Shown one piece after another: positions 18,690 to 26,153 of a stretch of 26,159 nucleotides of DNA. The translations under genes were made by a program, and so were the position numbers. How positions within the stretch are numbered: position 1 is the first letter of the stretch; each line of letters opens with the position of its first letter. The DNA comes from Caldilinea sp. CFX5 (GTDB lineage: Bacteria > Chloroflexota > Anaerolineae > Caldilineales > Caldilineaceae), in assembly GCA_021405325.1 (NCBI GenBank), contig QWII01000130.1, positions 1 to 26,159 on the forward strand, read 5' to 3'. Under the pieces are notes generated by a model that saw nothing but the letters and a program-made list of their open reading frames with translations, ran no database searches and had not been told where the DNA came from.

Positions 18690-19592
18690 TCAATTCTTAG
18701 TACGCAAAAACGCGACAATCGCCAACAAGTCAGCGTCCGACAGACCAGGGCGACCACCGCTGGGGGGCATGGCGAGACCACTCTGGTTGTCGGCGGCGTT
18801 GACATCGCGCCCGGCGCGGATCATGGCAAGAATATCGGCATCGGCGCCCTCTTGCACCAAGGCCGAGGTGGTCAAGCTATTGCCCAGATTGGCAACCCCT
18901 TCCCCGCGCTGACCGTGACAGGCGGCGCACGACTGCAAGTAAAGTTGTTGCCCGTGGTCCAGGACTGCCATATTATCCATGCTAATCGGTGTGCCATCCA
19001 GTTGGGTCATGGCGGCTTGGGCGACAATGGGGGTAAATGGTGTCTGTGCCGACGCCGTTGTGCGGGTAAAGACTGTCAACCCGGCAAAGGCCACAACTAC
19101 CGCGGCAATGACCGCCACCACCGACGGCCAAACTCGCCCTGGCTCCTCTTCCGCCACCGGCGCCGGTTCACCAGCCTGACGGGCGATAACGGCCATCACC
19201 GTAATGATGAGAAAGGCAATCAACGCCAGAAAGGGAATGGTGATAAAACCAAACCAGTTGATCCAGAGCACGGTGCAAGGCACGCCCGCCTGGCAGGTGG
19301 CCGCGCCGCTAAACCAGTCGGTCTTTTCCAACAAGACATGATAGGTCGAAACGCCGATCCCCAACACCGAGAAAGGCAGCGTCAACAACGGCGTGTTTTC
19401 GTCGCGCCGCAGCAACCCAATCGCCAGAACTAAGGTCAACGGGTACATCAAAATGCGTTGATACCAGCAGAGCGTACAGGGAATATAGTGCGCCACTTCG
19501 CTAAAGTAGAGACTGCCCAGCATGGCAATCCAGGCCGCTAACAGAGCGATGTGTAGGCTGCTACGTTCCAGCCAATAAGAAAAATGATCCAT
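18690..19592 (-). CDS. DsbB/BdbC-like disulfide oxidoreductase fused to cytochrome c
   Basis: This 300-residue inner-membrane protein joins two modules. Residues 1-165 are a four-helix DsbB/BdbC domain with the redox pair C39-T-L-C42 (IPCTLCWYQR) and a second extracytoplasmic pair, C100 and C106, before TVLWINWFGF. DsbB re-oxidises DsbA and normally passes electrons to quinone. After an Ala/Pro/Glu linker, a further membrane helix (about 155-180) leads to a class I cytochrome c domain outside the membrane: heme site C222-A-A-C225-H226 and probable distal ligand M275 in AMPPSGGRPGLSDADLLAIVAFL. The fusion suggests electrons could go to a c-type heme and on to a terminal oxidase, in addition to or instead of quinone (inference). 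A DsbA-like gene lies upstream on the same strand, 102 nt away, probably in one operon. GGAA lies about 10 nt before the ATG. Confidence 0.93.
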   Translation of the reverse strand: MDHFSYWLERSSLHIALLAAWIAMLGSLYFSEVAHYIPCTLCWYQRILMYPLTLVLAIGLLRRDENTPLLTLPFSVLGIGVSTYHVLLEKTDWFSGAATCQAGVPCTVLWINWFGFITIPFLALIAFLIITVMAVIARQAGEPAPVAEEEPGRVWPSVVAVIAAVVVAFAGLTVFTRTTASAQTPFTPIVAQAAMTQLDGTPISMDNMAVLDHGQQLYLQSCAACHGQRGEGVANLGNSLTTSALVQEGADADILAMIRAGRDVNAADNQSGLAMPPSGGRPGLSDADLLAIVAFLRTKN

Positions 19593-19612
19593 TCTTGTGA
19601 TTTCCAGAAATG

Positions 19613-19689
19613 ATCAGTAGTCCGCAGTCAGCTCGTCGCATCCGCCAAAGTCAGCCTATGTGGCTTCTGGTGCGTTGCGGACTACTGAT
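19613..19689. repeat. CAGTAGTCCGCA terminal-inverted-repeat element
   Basis: Perfect 14-bp ends ATCAGTAGTCCGCA (19613-19626) and TGCGGACTACTGAT (19676-19689) border a 77-bp element between the DsbA-like and DsbB-like genes. The ends match the element at 4036-4127, but the interior does not. It ends 5 nt from the stop codon of the DsbA-like gene. Confidence 0.82.
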
Positions 19690-19694
19690 GCTCT

Positions 19695-20408
19695 TTAACT
19701 ACCGGCGAGGAGACGATCAAGTTCGGCTTGCATGCTGGCGTAATCACTATTCACCGCATTGCCATTGATATAGATGGCCGGCGTCCCTTGTACGCCCTTA
19801 TCTATCCCGGCTTGTAGTGACTCTTGCACCGCTGTTTGGTGCTTCAAGCTGCTCATACAAGCGGTAAAGTCGCTTTGGTTGAGGCCAACTTCACCGGCGT
19901 AGTCGATCAGCCGTTCAATGGTAAAGGCCTGTTGCCCCCCGCTTTGGGCATTGAAGAGCCGGTCATGATAGGGCCAGAAGAGGTTCTGATCGGCGGCGCA
20001 TTGACTCGCCATGGCGGCCATGTTGGAGGCCGGCGCAAAGCCGCTCAGCGGGAAGGTGTGATAGACAAAGCGCACCTTCCCTGGTTTGATGTAATTTTCG
20101 AGTATTTGTGGCTTAACGGTCGTTGTCCACTCCAAGCAGTGGGAGCAGAGAAAATCTTCATAAGCCTCGACCACCACCGGGGCATCCGGGTTACCCATTG
20201 CGTTACCGACCACCCACTCCGCCGGCAGACCGAGTTCAGCCACATTGCCGCCGGACACAGGACCATTATTGCTGTTCACAATGTTGATCACAATCACCAG
20301 CAGAATGACAAAGAGCAAAGCGCCGCCGATCAGCCAAATCGTGAGTGAGCTATTGCCTTTGCGCTCCGGTTGGCTAATTCGCCGTTTTGGACGTGATGAA
20401 ACAGACAT
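19695..20408 (-). CDS. Membrane-anchored DsbA-like thiol-disulfide oxidoreductase
   Basis: This protein of about 237 residues probably forms disulfides in exported proteins. A basic cytoplasmic N-terminus is followed by one membrane helix (about 22-45, WLIGGALLFVILLVIVINIV). The extracytoplasmic thioredoxin-fold domain has the active site C88-S-H-C91 (YEDFLCSHCLEW), an inserted helical domain, and the cis-proline loop VQGTPAIYING. An extra cysteine pair (SQCAADQ and FTACMSS) may form a structural disulfide. The start at 20408 is chosen because GAGG lies 8 nt upstream; the longer frame from 20432 lacks a site. A good promoter (20480-20508) precedes it, and the DsbB-cytochrome c fusion follows, its natural re-oxidising partner. 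Confidence 0.92.
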   Translation of the reverse strand: MSVSSRPKRRISQPERKGNSSLTIWLIGGALLFVILLVIVINIVNSNNGPVSGGNVAELGLPAEWVVGNAMGNPDAPVVVEAYEDFLCSHCLEWTTTVKPQILENYIKPGKVRFVYHTFPLSGFAPASNMAAMASQCAADQNLFWPYHDRLFNAQSGGQQAFTIERLIDYAGEVGLNQSDFTACMSSLKHQTAVQESLQAGIDKGVQGTPAIYINGNAVNSDYASMQAELDRLLAGS

Positions 20409-20479
20409 GGAAATTCCTCTTCCCGTGTACATGCAAAAAACAGGGTACGTGTGACTGATGAGCGACGCCCATCCGTATC

Positions 20480-20508
20480 AGTATACGCGATCTATTGATG
20501 TGGGGCAA
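20480..20508 (-). promoter_or_regulatory. Sigma70-type promoter of the dsbA-like operon
   Basis: Minus-strand TTGCCC, 17-nt spacer, TATACT. Transcription would begin about 65 nt before the ATG at 20408. The same -10 (TATACT) occurs in the promoters at 22399-22428 and 24608-24635. Confidence 0.68.
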
Positions 20509-20567
20509 GTAGTCGGGCGTACAAGTAGCACTCGGCAAGAGTACAGATTGACTTGCCACCTGCTATC

Positions 20568-22355
20568 TTAATCCTCCCAATAGCTGGCGCCATAGACGCG
20601 TTGGAGAATGGCCGTGCGTTCTTCGTCCGTAGTCCAGCGCGGTTGGCCGTAGTCGTAGAGCAGGGTGGTGAGAACTTGGGTGCTGATGTGACGGTTGTTG
20701 TAGATCGTGTGTTTGACGATCATACCCTCGCGCGTGGCCTGGCTCCACATCTGGTCAAAGAAGAGATTGCCCAGGCCATAGAGAACCAGCTTGCCGTTGG
20801 TAAATTCCATTGCCTGAGGAACATGGCTCTGGACCCCAGTGACAATGTCGGCGCCGGCGCGTACCAGGGCATTGAAATTATCGCGTTGATCCAGCAAAGG
20901 GGTTACGTCATAGCTCTCCTGGTATTGTAACTCCGCCAGGACGACGGCAGCCCGATCCTGCTCTTTAATGTTGCGAATGGTAGCCGACATGATGTTGAGA
21001 TCAAATTGCGCGCTGCCCGGCTGGGTGTCGGTCGCCCAGGCGAAGTTGGGGCCATAGCTGTTGGCGCCCAAAAAGGCGAGGCGATTGCCGTTATGTTCCA
21101 GATAGAGCGGTGCAAAGGCTTCTTCCTTATTGCGCCCACCGCCATAGACCGGCAGCTTGGCCTCTTCATAAATATCGAGCGAGATCACGGCGTCGTCGCG
21201 GCCATAGTCATTTTGGTGGTTGCCGGTCAGCCCGATAATGTCTACACCACAGGCGCGCAAGGCGGCCATATATTCCGGTTTGCTGCAAAAGGTGAGATTG
21301 CCCATATCCGTATTGGTTTCGCAACCGGGGACAAAGGGCACCTCATTGCTAATGACGGTAAGGTCGGCGCTCGCCAACTCCGGCCCTACCACTGCGGCCA
21401 GCCAATCAACGCCCCGCTGATCCATCTGCTCGGCCGTAAGCCGCACCATGGCGGTGACGCCGGTCATGGCAATGACGGTGAGTCGCTTGGGGTCGCGATT
21501 GCCGGCGGGCAGTGCTGTCAACAGCGCTTGTACGGCGGCCTGTTCGGCAGGCGTCTTACCCAGATTCTCGGCGTAAAGCGTTGCCGCCAGGGGGTAGACG
21601 GCAGGATCAAACTTGTTGGCATTCTCCACCGGGTTCTGCCCGTCAATGGACAAAACGACCAGGCGCGGCTCTACGTGATCAAAGGGCAACAGCACCAGCG
21701 CCGGCGGACTGTCGGCAGCATTAGCCCAAGCCGCAGCGACCACCTCCGCTGTTGTTCCATAGCCGGCCACACCATCCCCGGCTTTGCCCAGCAGTTGGGT
21801 TAGCGCCGGCAAGGTATCGGTCAAGACGGCAACCGCGCCAAAACGGTCACTGTTGCCCCGCCAGGCCGCTTGTAGCGCCGGCCAGGTGATGGTCGTGTCG
21901 ATGGCGTCAAACCGGGTGGCGGCAGCAAAGGTATAGGCGTAGACGGCATCCGCTTTCCGTCCCGCAAAAGTAAAGCGGACATTGACCGTGGCCGCATCCG
22001 CCGGCGCGGTTAACCAGACGGTCTGCGAGAGGGTGGGGGAAGCGGCGAGCGCCTCTAGCGCCATGGATAAAGCAGCCGTTTGCGCCAGCACCAACGAAAC
22101 CGACGAAGACGCCGTCTGTGTGATCGTTGCTGAACTGGGGAGCGTTGCTGATAGGGCGTCCGTGGCGCTTTGTGTAGGGCGCACCGTCGTATCGGTATGG
22201 GCAGCTTGACCGACGGCTAACGCAACCGCCGGTTTGCCGGCGCCGGACGGCGGCAGGTTGAAGAGGAGCCACAGGAGCAGTCCTCCGCCAAAGACGATCA
22301 TCACGGCACTGATGAGAAGGGCAATTCGATTAGGAATTTGTTTAAACTGGATCAT
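20568..22355 (-). CDS. CapA-family protein (PGA_cap metallophosphatase fold), membrane-anchored
   Basis: This protein of about 595 residues has an N-terminal membrane helix ([22 protein letters not shown]) and a long exported part. An alpha/beta N-terminal region of about 200 residues ([23 protein letters not shown]) precedes the CapA domain (about 270-560). Family features are [45 protein letters not shown] and [12 protein letters not shown]...[13 protein letters not shown]. CapA relatives act in poly-gamma-glutamate capsule assembly or related envelope chemistry. The usual HWG-E segment reads [10 protein letters not shown], so one canonical histidine is absent. The start at 22355 fits the promoter at 22399-22428, which leaves a leader of about 40 nt; a longer frame to 22451 would run through that promoter. 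No clear ribosome binding site is visible. No other capsule genes are adjacent. Confidence 0.87.
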   Translation of the reverse strand: MIQFKQIPNRIALLISAVMIVFGGGLLLWLLFNLPPSGAGKPAVALAVGQAAHTDTTVRPTQSATDALSATLPSSATITQTASSSVSLVLAQTAALSMALEALAASPTLSQTVWLTAPADAATVNVRFTFAGRKADAVYAYTFAAATRFDAIDTTITWPALQAAWRGNSDRFGAVAVLTDTLPALTQLLGKAGDGVAGYGTTAEVVAAAWANAADSPPALVLLPFDHVEPRLVVLSIDGQNPVENANKFDPAVYPLAATLYAENLGKTPAEQAAVQALLTALPAGNRDPKRLTVIAMTGVTAMVRLTAEQMDQRGVDWLAAVVGPELASADLTVISNEVPFVPGCETNTDMGNLTFCSKPEYMAALRACGVDIIGLTGNHQNDYGRDDAVISLDIYEEAKLPVYGGGRNKEEAFAPLYLEHNGNRLAFLGANSYGPNFAWATDTQPGSAQFDLNIMSATIRNIKEQDRAAVVLAELQYQESYDVTPLLDQRDNFNALVRAGADIVTGVQSHVPQAMEFTNGKLVLYGLGNLFFDQMWSQATREGMIVKHTIYNNRHISTQVLTTLLYDYGQPRWTTDEERTAILQRVYGASYWED

Positions 22356-22398
22356 ATGGGCCGAATCTACACATGAAGTTTGGCTTACATCGCTTGAC

Positions 22399-22428
22399 AG
22401 TATACCCGACAGGGGAAAGAGTTGGCAA
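22399..22428 (-). promoter_or_regulatory. Sigma70-type promoter of the CapA-family gene
   Basis: Minus-strand TTGCCA, 18-nt spacer, TATACT. Its position helps set the CapA-family start at 22355. Confidence 0.68.
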
Positions 22429-22457
22429 TGTGGTAATTGCCCTGTATTCAATTATTA

Positions 22458-22532
22458 GTAGTCCACAGTCGTGTAGTCCACAGTCCTGTAGTCCATAGTC
22501 GTGTAGTCCATAGTCGTGTAGTCCACAGTCGG
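22458..22532. repeat. Five 15-bp tandem repeats, unit GTAGTCCACAGTCGT
   Basis: Five head-to-tail units, variable only at the C/T after GTAGTCCA and in the last two bases. The unit is nearly the end sequence of the 19613-19689 element (AGTAGTCCGCAGTC). The absence of unique spacers excludes a CRISPR array. Confidence 0.92.
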
Positions 22533-22742
22533 CCTGTGTTGCGTTCGACCGGTTATTGATGGGTTGGGCGCCGGCAAGGGGCCGTTCCTACGAGTTGGTG
22601 TGTAGCAACGTTACTCACATGAGCGCAAGCAGGACTAGTGCGAATCGGGCGAGCAGTGTATAATCGTAACCAGCAGTAGCTATTATTTGTGTTATCCCGC
22701 TCGTATCCCAAAAATAGAGCACGTTCAGGAGTTTGCAAGTCC

Positions 22743-23477
22743 ATGATACACCTGCTGGAAATGCCTTCGATTGGGCAGACAATTCAACAAGCCATGCGCT
22801 TGAACCCGGCGATCTTTGCGGAGATCCAGCGGATCCAAGGCGGACTGGGGATTGCCTTGTTGATTGTTTCCTTAGCCGGCCTTTCCGAGGCGTTGGGGCA
22901 GAGTGTGATCCTCTTTATCAATCGGCTGTCGCCGCGCCGCTTTGTGTTGGCCCTGATGATCACCGCCGCCAGTCACATGGTTGGCTATCTGGTTTGGACC
23001 GTAACCGTCTGGCTGGTGGGGGTCTATGTCTTTGACCAACAGGTGAGCATTATTGCCATTGCCTGTGTGGTTGGGCTGGCTTATGCGCCGCAGACCCTGG
23101 CCTTTTTTGAGCTGACACCCTTTTTGGGCAATCCGTTCTCGATCATTCTTTCCTTGTGGAGCATGGTCGCTATTCTAATGGCTGTGCGCGTGGGCCTCAA
23201 TTTGGAATTGTGGCAAGCCTTCCTGGCCAGTGCATTGGGATGGGTGATCATTCAACTCTGGCGCCGCACGATTGGGCGCCCGATCTATGGATTGGGGCGT
23301 TGGCTGCAACGGCGGGCGGCGGGCGTGCCGCTGGAACTTACGTTGGCTGATCTGGCCGTGCTGCGTCGGCAGCCGGCCTGGTTAAAAAATTTGGATGGTT
23401 GGCGTGCGCGCGTGCGCCAGCGCGACTTACGCAAAAATGTGGACAATCTGTTGAAGAGGGAACAACCCCGTGCTTGA
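22743..23477 (+). CDS. Yip1-like polytopic membrane protein
   Basis: This integral membrane protein of about 244 residues resembles the Yip1 domain: a cytoplasmic N-terminus ([22 protein letters not shown]) and then about five hydrophobic segments, including [60 protein letters not shown] and [21 protein letters not shown] basic cytoplasmic tail follows ([20 protein letters not shown] onward), rich in Arg and Lys. The AYAPQ/P-L-x-x-N pattern is typical of Yip1-like proteins. The start at 22743 has CAGGAG about 11 nt upstream; an in-frame ATG at 22689 adds non-hydrophobic residues. The end overlaps the next gene by 8 nt, so the two are translationally linked. Function unknown. Confidence 0.78.
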   Translation: MIHLLEMPSIGQTIQQAMRLNPAIFAEIQRIQGGLGIALLIVSLAGLSEALGQSVILFINRLSPRRFVLALMITAASHMVGYLVWTVTVWLVGVYVFDQQVSIIAIACVVGLAYAPQTLAFFELTPFLGNPFSIILSLWSMVAILMAVRVGLNLELWQAFLASALGWVIIQLWRRTIGRPIYGLGRWLQRRAAGVPLELTLADLAVLRRQPAWLKNLDGWRARVRQRDLRKNVDNLLKREQPRA

Positions 23478-24537
23478 AACATTGGGCGATGTGATCGCCT
23501 ACCTGAGCATTATTCTGATTGGCCTGCTGGTGTGGGCGGCGCTTTCGCCCTTTGAAACGCTGGGCTGGTGGGCCGGCTGGTTTGGCGAAAAGATTTATGT
23601 GGATGATCTGCCTTCGGATGGGCTGGTGCGCGCCGTTCGACCAGGGGCGCGCAGCTACATTCTTTTCCTCTCCGGCATTGGCCGCGTCTCCGGCGAGACC
23701 TTTAGTCGGCGCGAACAGGGCTTTCTTCAGCGGCTGGCGACGGCGCTGCCGGATGCCGTGGTCATTGATGATATCTTCCCCTATTCGGTCAATAATCTGG
23801 CGTTGACGGGCCAGCCGATCTTTGCGCGCTTTTGGCGTTGGGCGCTACGGGCAAAAGTCGATGGCCCGGTGTTGGCTGGCTATATCATCAACATTCGCAA
23901 CATTATCCAGGTGCTGATTTCCGCCGACAAGCGCTATGGCCCGATCTATAATCAGGCGATGGCCGAGGTGTTGTTGCATGGCTTGCTGCGCTACAACTAT
24001 GATATCAACAGCAATACGCCGGTCTTTATTGTCGGCTACAGTGGCGCCGGACAAATGGCGGTGGGGGCCGTCACCTATCTGCGTGAGTTGATCAACGCCC
24101 CAATCTATGTCATTTCGTTGGGCGGTATTTTTAGCAGCGATCCTGGCTTGCTGGCGGTTGATCACATGTACCACCTCTATGGCACTGAGGACTGGCCGCA
24201 TCGCTTAGGTTTGATTGCGCCGGGGCGCTGGCCCTTCTTTGCCACCTCGGAGTGGAATCGCGCCCGTCGCCAGGGCTTGATTACGCTGGTCAATGTCGGC
24301 CCCATGCGTCATACCAGCGTCGGTGGCTATCTCGACATTAAAAGCTTCTTACCCAATGACGTCTGTTACCTGGATCATACCGTGACCGTGATGCGCGACA
24401 TTGTGTGCAAACATGTGTTGACGACCGTGGATAACACCGCCGATACAACCGTTCAAAGCGTGGCGCTGCCGGCAATGGAAACGGCAGGGGCAACAGGGAG
24501 TGCGTTGCACTGGTCAGCCGGTGACGCGCTTTCCTAA
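23470..24537 (+). CDS. Membrane-anchored alpha/beta-hydrolase-like protein
   Basis: This 355-residue protein has an N-terminal membrane helix ([21 protein letters not shown]), a strand-loop [14 protein letters not shown] early in the domain, and GYSGAGQ near residue 197. The latter has the Gly-x-Ser-x-Gly form of the alpha/beta-hydrolase nucleophile elbow, followed by [12 protein letters not shown] and, near the end, a histidine-containing [11 protein letters not shown] segment that could supply the catalytic histidine. Substrate unknown. It starts with GTG inside the end of the upstream Yip1-like gene, with GAGGG about 9 nt before. The pair may work at the membrane together. The C-terminal 15 or so residues are encoded by one arm of an inverted repeat (24496-24565), so that end may have been altered by a repeat insertion. 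Confidence 0.78.
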   Translation: MLETLGDVIAYLSIILIGLLVWAALSPFETLGWWAGWFGEKIYVDDLPSDGLVRAVRPGARSYILFLSGIGRVSGETFSRREQGFLQRLATALPDAVVIDDIFPYSVNNLALTGQPIFARFWRWALRAKVDGPVLAGYIINIRNIIQVLISADKRYGPIYNQAMAEVLLHGLLRYNYDINSNTPVFIVGYSGAGQMAVGAVTYLRELINAPIYVISLGGIFSSDPGLLAVDHMYHLYGTEDWPHRLGLIAPGRWPFFATSEWNRARRQGLITLVNVGPMRHTSVGGYLDIKSFLPNDVCYLDHTVTVMRDIVCKHVLTTVDNTADTTVQSVALPAMETAGATGSALHWSAGDALS

Positions 24538-24565
24538 GTGGTTTTGACCGGTGCGACGCACTCCC
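24496..24565. repeat. Inverted repeat across the end of the hydrolase-like gene
   Basis: The 21-bp arms (24496-24516 and 24545-24565) pair fully if two G-T wobbles are allowed, around a 28-nt loop that contains the stop codon. No T-run follows. It may act as a 3' stabiliser or be a mobile repeat. Confidence 0.75.
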
Positions 24566-24607
24566 CAGTAGGCAAAATATCCTGCCGACGAACGTAGGAT
24601 CTCTCAC

Positions 24608-24635
24608 TTGACAGTCCTGACAGAATAGTTATACT
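24608..24635 (+). promoter_or_regulatory. Sigma70-type promoter of the FMN riboswitch-ribX transcript
   Basis: Consensus TTGACA, 16-nt spacer, TATACT. Transcription should begin about 20 nt before the riboswitch P1 stem. Confidence 0.75.
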
Positions 24636-24660
24636 GATCAGTAACAACTTGATACTATGA

Positions 24661-24913
24661 ACCTTCGGGGCAGGGTGAGGCAAAGCAATGCCAATTCCCG
24701 ATCGGCGGTAATCTATCGATCAGCGAAAGCGATTATAGAAAGCCCGCGAGTCTGCGCCCTTGGATTGAGTTTCGTGCTGTGCAGCTTTTGTCCTACCCCA
24801 CTGGACAAAGGCGAGAACAGCCCTGACGATGGCCAAGGGCAAGGGCAGGAGTGCGGTGCGTTGCCGGTGGCAACAAAGCCGACGCCGACGGTATAGTCCG
24901 GATGAAAGAAGGT
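24661..24913 (+). promoter_or_regulatory. FMN riboswitch (RFN element), enlarged
   Basis: The conserved core of the FMN riboswitch is readable in order: ACCTTCGGGGCAGGGTGA at the 5' side, ATTCCCGATCGGCGGT, AGCCCGCGAG, then GCCGACGGTATAGTCC and GGATGAAAGAAGGT at the 3' side. P1 is accttc (24661-24666) with gaaggt (24908-24913). It binds flavin mononucleotide and usually turns off downstream riboflavin synthesis or uptake genes. At about 253 nt it is longer than most (typically about 130-160), because variable stems are extended: ggcaaagcaatgcc in P2, a stem near 24713-24742, and TTTGTCC...GGACAAA. A transcription terminator follows 85 nt later, and the regulated gene is the permease at 25245. 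Confidence 0.95.
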
Positions 24914-24998
24914 CGAACAGCCAGTAGACGCGTATGTGCGGCTTACTTTGTGCTGGAAATGACAGCAGTTAACAACTGTTGTATTTCCGTTTGCCCTG

Positions 24999-25037
24999 AA
25001 CCCGAAGTTCTCATGACGAGACTTCGGGTTTCTTTTT
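24999..25037 (+). terminator. Intrinsic terminator, expression platform of the FMN riboswitch
   Basis: AACCCGAAGT (24999-25008) pairs with ACTTCGGGTT (25021-25030), extended by ctc/gag inside, and is followed by TCTTTTTGGG. It lies between the riboswitch and the ribX start, which fits ligand-dependent premature termination. A hairpin just before (ACAGCAGTT-aac-AACTGTTGT, 24962-24982) is a candidate competing structure. Confidence 0.88.
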
Positions 25038-25038
25038 G

Positions 25039-25078
25039 GGCATCGTAGGGGCGCGATATATCGTGCCCCTACGATGCC
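25039..25078. repeat. GTAGGGGC palindromic repeat, copy C (GATATATC type)
   Basis: A nearly perfect zero-loop palindrome with 20-bp arms and one G-T wobble, centred on GATA/TATC. It begins 2 nt after the riboswitch terminator. Copy D after ribX has the same centre. Confidence 0.88.
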
Positions 25079-25244
25079 GGCGTGCATGAGTGATGGCTGT
25101 TCTGTTTGACTTTGCGCAGAAACGACACTGTTCTTTTGCGCCCAGTCTGTTTTTCCTGTCCCGTGGTGTTCAGCGTTGCGTTGGGGGTGATGCGGTCGGT
25201 CCCTAGCGTACCTGGACGCAACGGGATTTTTGTTAGGGGGTTGT

Positions 25245-26078
25245 ATGCAAGCAGAACGAATTCATAGCAGTTGGTGGCGATTGTTGCCACGCGAGACCCC
25301 ACCGTCGCTCTGGTCGCAGTGGCTGGCGGCTCATAAAACCGTGATTGCCGTGCCCTTTGTGTTGGCCGGCGTTATTGCCTTGTGGGAGGGACTGGTGCGC
25401 TGGCAGGCGTATCCGGCGTTTATCCTGCCTAGCCCGGCGGTCGTGGCCCGTAAATTTGTCACCCTGGCCGCTGACGGAACTTTGCTACGCCATACGCAAG
25501 TGACGCTGATCGAGATTGCACTTGGGCTGCTCCTGGGGTTGACCACGGCCTGTGTCCTGGGCTACTTTCTGGGCAAATATCGGGCGATTGAACAGGTGGT
25601 CGCACCCTATATTGTCGCCAGCCAGAGCATTCCGATTGTGGCGGTGGCCCCGCTACTGGTCATTTGGCTGGGCAGCGGGATGCTTAGCAAAGTGTTGGTC
25701 TGTGCGCTGATCACCTTTTTCCCTATGTTGATCAATACGATTGTCGGCATTCGCAATGTGGATCGCGATCTCTATGACCTCATGCGCAGTCTGCGCGCCA
25801 GTCGTTGGCAACTCTTCCGCTTGCTCGAAGTGCCGGCGGCGTTGCCGGTGCTGCTCAGTGGCCTGAAACTCAGTGTCATTCTGGCCGTGGTCGGCGCGGT
25901 AGTTGGCGAGTTTGTCGGCGCCGATGTCGGGCTGGGCTTTCTGATCAACCTGGCGCGCGGGGTTCTCGATACGCCGATGATGTTTGTCGCCATCTTCTGT
26001 CTGGTTATCATTGCCCAAGCGCTCTATTTGACCGTCGCCTGGCTAGAGCGGCGCTACCTACATTGGCAGGAAGTATAA
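25245..26078 (+). CDS. ribX: ABC transporter permease, probable riboflavin uptake protein RibX
   Basis: This 277-residue inner-membrane permease belongs to the SsuC/TauC/ThiX-like group of ABC importers. Several transmembrane helices are visible (VIAVPFVLAGVIALWEGL, LIEIALGLLLGLTTACVLGYF, ILAVVGAVVGEFVGADVGLG, MMFVAIFCLVIIAQALYL). The cytoplasmic EAA loop that contacts the ATPase reads SLRASRWQLFRLLEVPAALPVLLSGLK. The FPSP-type motif is ILPSPAVVARKF. The FMN riboswitch upstream makes flavin-precursor import by far the likeliest role; RibXY-type riboflavin transporters are known from Chloroflexota. The ATG at 25245 is chosen because AGGGGG lies 4 nt upstream; a TTG at 25230 is the alternative. 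The substrate-binding protein (RibY) and ATPase are not in the window and may lie to the right. A large palindrome follows 7 nt after the stop. Confidence 0.88.
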   Translation: MQAERIHSSWWRLLPRETPPSLWSQWLAAHKTVIAVPFVLAGVIALWEGLVRWQAYPAFILPSPAVVARKFVTLAADGTLLRHTQVTLIEIALGLLLGLTTACVLGYFLGKYRAIEQVVAPYIVASQSIPIVAVAPLLVIWLGSGMLSKVLVCALITFFPMLINTIVGIRNVDRDLYDLMRSLRASRWQLFRLLEVPAALPVLLSGLKLSVILAVVGAVVGEFVGADVGLGFLINLARGVLDTPMMFVAIFCLVIIAQALYLTVAWLERRYLHWQEV

Positions 26079-26085
26079 GGTAGTA

Positions 26086-26153
26086 AGGGCTTGCACCGGC
26101 TTTTCGTAGGGGCAAGATATATCTTGCCCCTACGAAAAGCCGGTGCAAGCCCT
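26086..26153. repeat. GTAGGGGC palindromic repeat, copy D (34-bp perfect arms, no loop)
   Basis: A perfect palindrome with 34-bp arms centred between 26119 and 26120 (AAGATA/TATCTT), starting 7 nt after the ribX stop. Its core is the same as copy C, but it is extended by ttgcaccggcttttc on each side. It could end or stabilise the ribX transcript. Confidence 0.92.

Larger units (their letters stand above)
22356..22742. other. Divergent intergenic region with 15-bp tandem array
   Basis: It contains the capA-type promoter (22399-22428), the five-unit tandem array (22458-22532), and a perfect TATAAT at 22659-22664, a probable -10 for the plus-strand gene at 22743. No gene is visible in it. Confidence 0.6.
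24538..25244. other. Long leader region of ribX
   Basis: This is non-coding by design: the promoter at 24608-24635, the FMN riboswitch at 24661-24913, the terminator at 24999-25037 and palindrome copy C at 25039-25078. After these, about 165 nt hold a weak hairpin (cgttgcgt 25174-25181 with acgcaacg 25216-25223, then ggattttt) just before the ribX ribosome binding site. An antisense frame at 24713-25087 is not a gene. Confidence 0.8.

Noticed and set aside
18585..19433. 282-codon open frame on the plus strand, Arg/His-rich
   Set aside because: Antisense to the DsbB-cytochrome c fusion, whose cysteine and heme motifs are clear.
21006..21803. 265-codon open frame on the plus strand
   Set aside because: Antisense to the CapA-family gene, which has clear family motifs.
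22458..22532. Possible CRISPR array
   Set aside because: Units are directly adjacent with no unique spacers, the unit is only 15 bp, and no cas genes are present.
24713..25087. 124-codon open frame on the minus strand
   Set aside because: It covers the FMN riboswitch and terminator in antisense; the RNA explanation is far stronger.
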